Below the pieces are notes generated by a model. The model ran no database searches. It saw nothing but the letters and a program-made list of their open reading frames with translations, and was not told the DNA's origin. The position numbers and the translations under genes were made by a program. 13,646 nucleotides of DNA from Diplocarpon mali (lineage: Eukaryota; Ascomycota; Leotiomycetes; Helotiales; Drepanopezizaceae): positions 21,738-35,383 of the forward strand of contig JAENRP010000416.1 in NCBI GenBank assembly GCA_024741835.1, read 5' to 3'. Below, in pieces: positions 7,239-13,646 of this stretch. The number at the start of each line of letters is the position of its first letter. Position 1 is the stretch's first letter.

Positions 7239-8765
7239 ATGCCATCTAGCACGACGTCAGAAGGGAGAAGCCCGGTAGCCTCTTCCCCACAATGTGCAGG
7301 GTCGCCTGCCCCTCAGACTGCTCAGGTGAGGATGCAAATGGCTTCCAGTTAAGATTGCTGAACTTGATAGGCTTCTTCAGCCACATTACCATCGGTCGCG
7401 GAGGAAGACCACGAAGAATACGACGATGGAGATTCGGCTTTTGGAGGCGCTCGATCAGACATGACCGATACTGTATCCATGACATCCAGCATCATGAAAT
7501 ATCGAGAAGAGAACGGCAGGACATATCATGCGTTCGGTAGGAACAAGATGTGAGGTATGACTTCGAGCTGACCACACCAGGCTCGACCGATCACTGGGGC
7601 CCCAACGACGAAAACGCCAAAGAGCAGCAAGACATTAGGTTCGTTCGGAATCTTGACAGGTGAAATCACCAACTGATTGGTGTTGGAGCCACCACTTCTG
7701 GAGCTTGTTGCTCAAGGGAGAGTTGTATCTAGCTCCGGTCATCAGCCCGCAGGTGAGTGGCGTGGGAATTCTAAGACCAAATGAGATACTTAAAAACCAA
7801 CAGCGCATTCTCGACGTTGGTACCGGAACAGGAATGTGGGCAATGTTCAAGTCCCTTATCTTCGTCATTTCGTTTGGGCTAAATCGGACAGTGACGTGGC
7901 CGAGAAGCACCCTGAAGCAGATGTTAAAGGCTTCGATGTTTCTCCAATCCAGCCCAGCTGGTTACCCCCGAATTGTAGATTTGAGTTAGACGACTTCAAT
8001 CAGGAATGGCAAGACTATAGCAAATACGACCTGATACATGCAAGGGAGCTACTCGGCTCGGTGCCAGATTGGCCCAAGTTCTACTCAGAATGCTTCAAGT
8101 ACGTCTTCTGTATTCATCTTGCGATCGCATGTTCACATCGCACAGAGCTTTGAAGCCGGGCGGGTGGATAGACTGCTCAGAACCAGGTCTGTATTTCGAA
8201 TCTTGCTACGACACGCTCGGAGAAAATCATCCATATAAATTATGGGGGACAGCAATGCTCGAAGCAGGAAACAACGCAGGAATGACTTTCGATGTCGGGC
8301 CATACATAGCGCAGCGGCTTGAGAACGCGGGGTTTATCGATGTTGTAGAGAAGAGAATCTGCTGCACGATAGGGAAGTGGTCGAAAGATCCCTGGGAGAG
8401 GGAAGTCGGACTGTGGGAGCAGCTGCGATTGGAGAAGGGAGTTCAGGACTTCTGCGAAAGAAGGTTCATAAATAATTTAGGGGTAAGTGGACAGCTTTGA
8501 GTGTAGATTTGTTTGACAAGAGTAGTGGCAACCAGAGGAAGTGACTGTTTTTGGAGCTGAGATGAGGAATGCTGTCAAGAATAATAGGTTACTGGCTCAT
8601 CATGTACGTGCAAGATCCCACTCTTCCGATATCCTGCCACAGCTCTCGAGCCATGCTATCGCCACTTAAGATCTGAAATAGAGTACATGGAATAATGCAG
8701 CGCTAATATTCATCTTGAAGTGGTTCTATTTCGCCTTTGGTAGAAAGCCACCAGAAGACGAATAA
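7239..8765 (+). CDS. LaeA-like SAM-dependent methyltransferase
   Basis: Nine exons were deduced: 7239-7325, 7371-7536, 7581-7638, 7689-7752, 7804-7844, 7892-8098, 8146-8482, 8526-8603 and 8721-8765, giving 360 residues, a usual length for the LaeA-like/TAM family. Motifs in order: acidic Ser-rich N-terminus; YREENGRTYHAF (73-84); HWGPNDE; HHFWSLLLKGELYLAP; the SAM-binding ILDVGTGTGMWAID (127-140); FDVSPIQPSWLPPN (153-166); YDLIHARELLGSV; ALKPGGWIDCSEPG (209-222); C-terminal AFGRKP. Family members transfer methyl groups from SAM; LaeA itself is a nuclear regulator of secondary metabolism, while others tailor metabolites. Introns are 43-51 nt except the last (117 nt), which ends in AAG instead of YAG. 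That choice is supported by a GCTAAT branch 13 nt upstream and by the family-like join HH-WFYFAFGRKP. It shares a divergent promoter with the monooxygenase. Confidence 0.88.
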
Positions 8766-8766
8766 A
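8761..8766 (+). terminator. AATAAA overlapping the methyltransferase stop codon
   Basis: The codons GAA TAA and the next base spell AATAAA, so the stop codon (8763-8765) sits inside a canonical polyadenylation hexamer. Fungal signals are loose, so use of this one is uncertain. Confidence 0.35.
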
Positions 8767-9269
8767 GAGACGGAACGGAAAGTTGGCAGGCCCTGACGAA
8801 GGAAAGTAAAGACGGGCGCTGGGGGGGCAATAAGTCATGTCAAAAGTAAAGGAATCTTTTTGGCAAGATAGTAAGAATAGAAGAAAATATCGAGAAGCAA
8901 TTGTGGTCGTACCACCGTACAAAAAACCAGATACCTAGTTCCATCTAGCGACACGAGAATGTGCGGGGGAATATTCGGAGCTGGGACTTTAACAGGCTTC
9001 CAAAAACAGCTGGATCTAACCCTCGATCAGCATTTGGACATTATCGCTGCTACATCCCGGGATGTCTAGGTATTGTATAGGTGGGATCTCACCCAAGATA
9101 TGCGCTGGAAAAAATAATCGCCGCCCCGAAAAGCCCCATAAAACATGTGCGGAGAGCTTCAACCGAAGCTTCCAAGCCACCCGCGCAAGATCAAAACTAC
9201 GACCTTCACTATGATCCCTCGAACCTGTCTGCATCAGTTGTACAGCCCATTCATTGAGCGCAAACAAAT
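8767..9269. other. Intergenic region, methyltransferase 3' side to RRM-like gene
   Basis: About 500 bp hold no convincing gene. The minus-strand open frames (9279-9016 and 8922-8710) have no recognised motif, and one runs over the start codon of the next gene. It presumably contains the 3' UTR of the methyltransferase and the promoter of the downstream gene; no clear TATA or CCAAT element was found. Confidence 0.55.
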
Positions 9270-10109
9270 ATGGCAACATCAGCAGCGGGAAAGGCTCTTA
9301 ATGCAAGGACTCTTCATTTGAAAGTCTATCCGACGCCAAACAGCTTCGCGGAGCGCCGCGAAGTGCTGCGTGTAGTTGAGCGTTTTGGCGAGCTTTCCAT
9401 GTTCAAGTCTCGTAAAGTATATATACACTACATCAGACAAAACCTACTCTGGTTCGCGCGAGATTAGGCTAACAGATATCTCAAGTACGACTATAAACGC
9501 CCAGTCCACAATGCCTTCATCGCAGTCTACAACTCCCCAGACTCTAGGGAAGACCTCTGCAGAGTCTCCCCGCTCCGCTACTGCCTAGTCGCCGATTCTG
9601 CAGATGGAAAGGCAGCCGATGAGTCTGAAGGAGAAAGCTCCAAAGTCTTTGAGCTATACGCCACGGATACCAACCTCAACCACGAAAATTTTCTGCACTC
9701 CCCGCGCCAGAATCCGCTGCACGGGCCCTACGGCCCTCTGCGTCCAAGGTCCTCGGCCATTCAGCATTCTCTGAGGAAGATCATCCCTGATTCGAACATG
9801 TCAGATGGTTTGACGGATTGGGATACTGAGAAATTATCCATGCGGTGTGATGATATCATCTCGCCCGAGGAGCAACAGAATATGCGGTATGATCGTGACG
9901 GGACGCCGGTCAGTGAGAGGTGGTTGGAAGCTCGGAAACAGATTGTAAACAGGATTTCCGAGACTCCTAGGATCATGGGAGGACTGCAGGCGTTGTATGA
10001 AGAAAGGCTGGAGATGGAGGCTGAGACAAGCAGGTACGTGGAGGATCTGAAGCTCCTCGAGGAAAAGACCAAGGCTGCAAGGGAAATCGGGGCAGAAAGA
10101 GACAAGTAG
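9270..10109 (+). CDS. Conserved fungal protein with RRM-like N-terminus, function unknown; ends at an internal TAG
   Basis: Two exons were deduced, 9270-9416 and 9486-10109, giving 256 residues. The 69-nt intron starts GTATAT and ends CTCAAG, an unusual AAG acceptor preceded by a CTAAC branch site. Splicing joins MFKSRK to YDYKRPVHNAFIAVYNS, which matches the style of a fungal family I recall: RTLHLKVYP, then SFAERREVLRVVERFGEL, then NAFIAVY. The beta-alpha-beta-beta pattern of about 75 residues suggests an RNA-recognition-motif fold. A middle motif NPLHGPYGPLRP follows. The C-terminal part, about 214-256, is charged and probably coiled coil (LYEERLEMEAE, LKLLEEKTKAA). The partner and pathway are unknown. 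The frame does not truly end at the TAG: coding-like sequence continues in phase to 10247 (see next entry), so this may be a truncated allele or a missed intron. Confidence 0.75.
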
Positions 10110-10247
10110 CATGGAAGAATTTTCCAGGAGAGAGAAGAGGTTGGCCGACAGAATTTTGACGCCCTGATGATGCCCTTGCCCACCGATCCTTCCGAGACAT
10201 GGGATGAGAACGAAGCTGCTCGGATCTCAGAGCCGAAGACGGCATGA
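10110..10247 (+). other. In-frame coding-like continuation past the TAG of the RRM-like gene
   Basis: In the same frame as the preceding gene, 45 sense codons follow the TAG (10107-10109) and end at TGA 10245-10247. They encode HGRIFQEREEVGRQ, then NFDALMMPLPTDPSETW and DENEAARISEPKTA. The composition is that of an ordinary soluble tail, not of intergenic DNA. A 90-nt intron 10038-10127 (donor GTGGAG, acceptor TTCCAG) would keep the frame and remove the stop. A 99-nt intron from the better donor GTACGT (10034) to a GAG acceptor (10132) would too. Otherwise the TAG is a recent nonsense change or a readthrough site. Confidence 0.55.
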
Positions 10248-11380
10248 CTCTCCGGCTAGGCCCCTGGGATATTTATAAGCCAGAGATAGAGTGACAAAAC
10301 TCAGCCTCGTGAGCACCCGTCACGAAGCTATACTCGCGGAACCTACAACATACTACAATACGGGCCGTGCAGCAGGCTGTAGGTATAGTACCTGCAGATG
10401 GAACGAGGATTCGGATACTTCGATGGTATTATTAGTATCGAATCTCGCCTTACACTGGGCATGTATGGGACCTGCCAGCACATTTGATGATTTGTCAAAA
10501 ACGGTTCTTGTACAGGCATAGGTATGGCTCAGGCGACTCTGGTCCAAATAGGATGCTTTAAATAGACGAATCAATCCAGCAATTCTGATAGCACTTTCGC
10601 ACCACTGAATTTTCGGCCTAGAATTTGAACGCTACATTTTTAGGAATGAGCTCTAATCTAAAAGAAATTGTTCTTAAGCTAGGTTGGGAGAGCGAATGAG
10701 CTTAAGGATCTTGGAGGTTTGTGACTTTGATAATCGTGCAGTTACTATTGAGATTCAAGTCGCATGTAAAATGCAAGTCTTTTCCATTCGTTGGACATGT
10801 CATGTTTTCAAATAAACATTTTCCAAAGAAATCACGCTTACACCGTTATATCACGGCTCAACGCCACACCAGCCAAGACTTACCCCTATTTTACGCCCCA
10901 TTTGAAAAGTGGTGGATCTAAACCCCTTACTGGGCCAATTAGTTTGCAGATAAGCTTTTGCAGGCTTGAGGGCACTTTCCTAGAAAAGGGCAAGCTTAGT
11001 GGAGTCAACGGGTTTGTTAAGCCTTCAGTTGATCGTCGTCTCCTTGTTTTATCCTTCTCCAGATCAACAACACCAGAGCCAAGACATCGTCGCGATAACA
11101 CGATCTTAGCCCAGAATAAGAACGTGAAGACGAGCCTGGTCAGCACCTGAATGACCCTGAGAGAATCATCCATCTCCTCGCCCCGCCAACGCGCCGCAGA
11201 CTCAATAATTCTGGGAAGATATCAGAATTAGAGGCTTTACGATTCTACACAGCAGAGCGCAGGAGGATAATTGAACAGAAGATCTTGATTGGGCATCCGA
11301 CCTGCTAGGATCCTACTGAACACAAGCTGTCCTGCCAAATACTGCGACACATCTCGAATAAGATTCTTCACACTAGCAAG
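10248..11380. other. Intergenic region without a recognisable gene
   Basis: This 1.1-kb stretch is more AT-rich than its surroundings. Open frames on both strands at 10791-11173 lack family motifs. An imperfect palindrome centred on CTAG lies near 10971-10990 (GCACTTTC and AAAAGGGC arms), and a perfect inverted repeat lies at 11206-11230. A degraded transposon relic cannot be excluded, but I see no terminal repeats or transposase motif. Confidence 0.5.
11206..11230. repeat. Perfect 8-bp inverted repeat, 9-nt spacer
   Basis: TAATTCTG (11206-11213) and CAGAATTA (11223-11230) are exact reverse complements. They lie about 150 bp upstream of the secreted-protein ATG, so they could be a dimeric factor site or a chance hairpin. 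Confidence 0.5.
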
Positions 11381-11800
11381 ATGCACTTTCAAACACTCCT
11401 CCTCATCCTCGCCCCTTTCATCGTCGCGTCAAACTCCAATCTGCAACATCCTCACCAGAAAAACTCAGAGCCCGATCTTGCACCCAACCAAGACCTCGAA
11501 GTCTCACTTGAAGAGCGACAAGCCGTCGCGGCCGGCGGCGGCGTCGCAGCTCCCACGGTCGTTGCATCCCAATACCCCATCTCGACTACGGCCGGGAGTC
11601 TATTCACTGTGAACGGCGTGACAAGCGCGACGTGGAAGTTGTTTGTACAGACATTCGCTACAACGGCTCTAGATACTGTGTGGGAGCTTGGGGCTACGCC
11701 AGCGCCAGGGGTAATTGGTCTGGGTAGTATCGCAGGGACAGTGGGTGCTGTGAAGAGCAAGAGGACTGCAGAGACGCCTCCTGCCTCCCAGGCCTCTTGA
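11381..11800 (+). CDS. Small secreted cysteine-free protein, possibly cell-wall associated
   Basis: This is a single-exon frame of 139 residues. The start MHFQTLLLILAPFIVAS is a typical signal peptide, with likely cleavage near residues 16-18. The next part (about 20-47) is polar and rich in Asn, Gln and Glu, like a propeptide. The mature region is rich in Ala, Thr, Val and Gly, with SQYPISTTAGSLFTVNGV and the motif IGLGSIAGTVG (112-122) before a Lys/Ser/Pro tail. It has no cysteine, no N-glycosylation sequon and no hydrophobic C-terminus, so it does not look like a disulphide-rich effector or a GPI-anchored protein. The IGLGxxxGxVG ending resembles small fungal wall-associated secreted proteins that I recall only in general terms. 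The function is unknown. The upstream ATG at 11289 in another frame gives only an overlapping low-quality frame. Confidence 0.75.
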   Translation: MHFQTLLLILAPFIVASNSNLQHPHQKNSEPDLAPNQDLEVSLEERQAVAAGGGVAAPTVVASQYPISTTAGSLFTVNGVTSATWKLFVQTFATTALDTVWELGATPAPGVIGLGSIAGTVGAVKSKRTAETPPASQAS

Positions 11801-12190
11801 ACAGGAAGATTGGATTTCTTGGGGTTATGGGGATGGGGACAGACAATGTTTTAGAAGTATGAGTGGACACAGAAAGCAGCGCGCACTGTGTTCAGACCTC
11901 TGCAGGGTAAGGACAATGCTATAGGAGGAAGATGCATAAGAAGGCATCTTAGACCATTGATATTTTTAAGCTGTGACTCTCTAATACTGGGGTTACACAA
12001 GCATCATTGGAGTTGAGAGGGAACTGTGTGTATTATCTATTGGTACTGTGTATGCGATAAGAAGGAATAGCAGAAAGCACGCCGTCACAGCAGCCCTTTC
12101 AGAATTCATTTCGCTTGTTAAAGGGAGATTACCCTTGAGGCGTTCAAAGGGATCTACTGATCAGTGCTAAAACTGTAATAGGCTCCAGAT

Positions 12191-12214
12191 TCGAAGCGCG
12201 ATCAGCGCTTTCGA
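12191..12214. repeat. Inverted repeat with one bulge (TCGAAGCGC / GCGCTTTCGA)
   Basis: TCGAAGCGC (12191-12199) pairs with GCGCTTTCGA (12205-12214), leaving a 5-nt loop and one bulged T. It is the strongest stem seen in the right flank; its role is unknown. Confidence 0.5.
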
Positions 12215-13067
12215 GTGGTTATCATTTAGGAACTTTTGTAGTGTAGCCAAGTACTATTTGCTATCTCCCTTTGACTCTTATAACGCGAAACTCATTATTG
12301 GCTGCTGTCTGGATCCTCAGTTGTCAAAGACAAACAGCCCAAGCTCAACTTCATTTGATACTACCCTGTCTGCAGAAAGAGAAGACATGCATCAGAAACA
12401 AGATGAAGTAGAGACTACTCATGTTCTTCCCTTTGGAAAAATCATTTCTGGTATTAAGGTCTTGTCCTTGTTAGGGATTATAAATAGAGCAACGCCTATT
12501 GAATACTCGATGACCCAATCGCCTTCAGCTCATCTCATATTTGTTTCTCAGCCTTTCAGGTCATGCAAGCTCTCTCGGTCTTAGAGTACCAATTTCTGTT
12601 TTCTTGTCTCAGCAGATCGAGTCCAGGCGGATTCGTATATAAAACCACCCAATCGGTCTTGAATTGACATGTCAGGAACAGCGAAGAAGTCCAACGGAGC
12701 ATGACTGCGCCGTTCACAGAGTCCACTGAACAGATCACCTCCATGACTTGATATCAGAAGGGGCACTCTTCATCTCTTATAGTTGGCGGTTATTGTTGGT
12801 TGGCTGGCGCTTGGTTACTATTTATGTCGATCTGCAACCCCTAAGTGAAAGAGATGAATCTACGAGAGCAGAGACGGACTTGACAACAGTATAGTTCTTG
12901 GCAGCAGAGTGAAGCTCAGGCGGGGCTCCTCGTGGAAAGTGAATCGATCTATACACAACTCTACTTTCTTCCCATGTCACTTACGAGTCAGCGAAAACAG
13001 GGGACGAGGAGAGGAGGCCAGGAGGCTGTAGGGGATCCGAGAGGCAGATTCAGCCTGTATGGGACGG

Positions 13068-13091
13068 TGCTAGCTGGCCCAACGGCTAGCA
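13068..13091. repeat. Perfect 7-bp inverted repeat TGCTAGC / GCTAGCA
   Basis: TGCTAGC (13068-13074) and GCTAGCA (13085-13091) flank a 10-nt spacer. It is short enough to be chance. Confidence 0.4.
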
Positions 13092-13646
13092 GAGGCATAT
13101 TCATTCCCTAGAAATGCGACGCCTCAACAGTCGGTAGAGGTATCATGGCCACGCTTAGGCTTCTGGCAAGACGCATCCACGGCATCGCGAAGAAGGCAAC
13201 TGGTCGCTTGATACCACGCGGTCTCTCGCTGTAGTCACCATCAAGAATCCTGGTAGTTTTCATCCAGAGTTTTTTAACTCTTATCACAATGGATAGGAGC
13301 CTCCTGCGATCGACCAACACACGGCTTGCGGAACCCATAATCATCAGAATTGTATCACAAGTATGACAGTAACATGACTCGGACTGAGATCTCAAATAAG
13401 CAGGGAACACGTGCCTAAACCTCGAGAGTCCGAAATCCGCGGACAAGGCAGGGAACAGCCTCGTCGTCTTGGGAGATCACTTCGAATCGGTAACTTGGCA
13501 GGACGATGTCAGCCGCGCTTCTATCAACAGCCCTGCCAATACCAGTAAGGTCTTCGAGTCAAGTGGTCTTGGAGCTGAAGTGAATCTGGGGCTGTAGATT
13601 AGCGGCAACCTCTGTTCATGTGGCAAGGGTACGATATTTACTTTCG

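Larger units (their letters stand above)
11801..13646. other. Gene-poor 1.85-kb right flank
   Basis: No convincing gene was found. A plus-strand frame at 12258-12584 and minus-strand frames at 12766-12556 and 13446-13108 lack recognisable motifs. TATAAATA at 12480-12487 and TATATAAA at 12636-12643 look like TATA boxes, but only tiny open frames follow them. A 48-codon minus-strand open tract at 13558-13415 has protein-like composition (see findings). Two hairpin-forming inverted repeats are listed separately. Confidence 0.5.

Noticed and set aside
7537..7580. Apparent frameshift in the methyltransferase after HAF-GRNK
   Set aside because: A 44-nt intron with GTAGGA donor, GCTGAC branch and CACCAG acceptor restores the frame exactly and gives HAFGSTDHWGPNDE, which fits the family. 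No mutation is needed.
12156..12165. Perfect palindrome ACTGATCAGT
   Set aside because: About a dozen 10-bp palindromes are expected by chance in a window of this size, and nothing else marks this one.
13408..13446. Kinase-like ADFGLSRF peptide at the start of the 13446-13108 minus frame
   Set aside because: None of the other kinase motifs flank it, and the downstream peptide does not resemble an activation loop or APE region.

Overview
The window looks like nuclear DNA of a filamentous ascomycete (Pezizomycotina). The genes are split by short GT-AG introns of 43-117 nt with CTAAC/CTGAC-like branch sites, intergenic spacing is wide, and the protein families are typical of moulds. No prokaryotic signals, tRNA, rRNA or CRISPR array were seen. 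All exon structures below were built by hand from reading frame, splice motifs and family motifs.

Layout. (1) At 1-204, minus strand, lies the first exon of a SUR7/PalI(Rim9)-like membrane protein that runs off the left edge. (2) At 205-3955 is a gene-free, GC-rich, repeat-laden block upstream of that gene. It holds a decamer array in strict 10-bp phase, a degenerate triplicated module carrying TAAATATA, homopurine and homopyrimidine tracts, five CACGTG E-boxes, and a diverged three-copy repeat of about 290 bp built around a CCAAT box flanked by inverted TTGCACGTCGCAG arms. (3) At 3956-6026, minus strand, is a six-exon FAD-dependent monooxygenase with an unusual acidic C-terminal tail. (4) At 6027-7238 is a divergent promoter region. 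(5) At 7239-8765, plus strand, is a nine-exon LaeA-like SAM-dependent methyltransferase. (6) At 9270-10109, plus strand, is a conserved fungal protein with an RRM-like N-terminus; its frame is cut by a TAG and continues, coding-like, to 10247. (7) At 11381-11800, plus strand, is a small cysteine-free secreted protein. (8) The remainder to 13646 shows no convincing gene.

How the genes may work together. A flavin monooxygenase and a LaeA-like methyltransferase transcribed divergently from one 1.2-kb region form the core of what could be a small tailoring or secondary-metabolism gene pair. No backbone synthase (PKS, NRPS, terpene cyclase), transporter or convincing regulator is visible here, so this remains inference. 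The most unexplained DNA is the 205-3955 repeat block; the most unexpected coding features are the monooxygenase tail and the internal TAG of the RRM-like gene.
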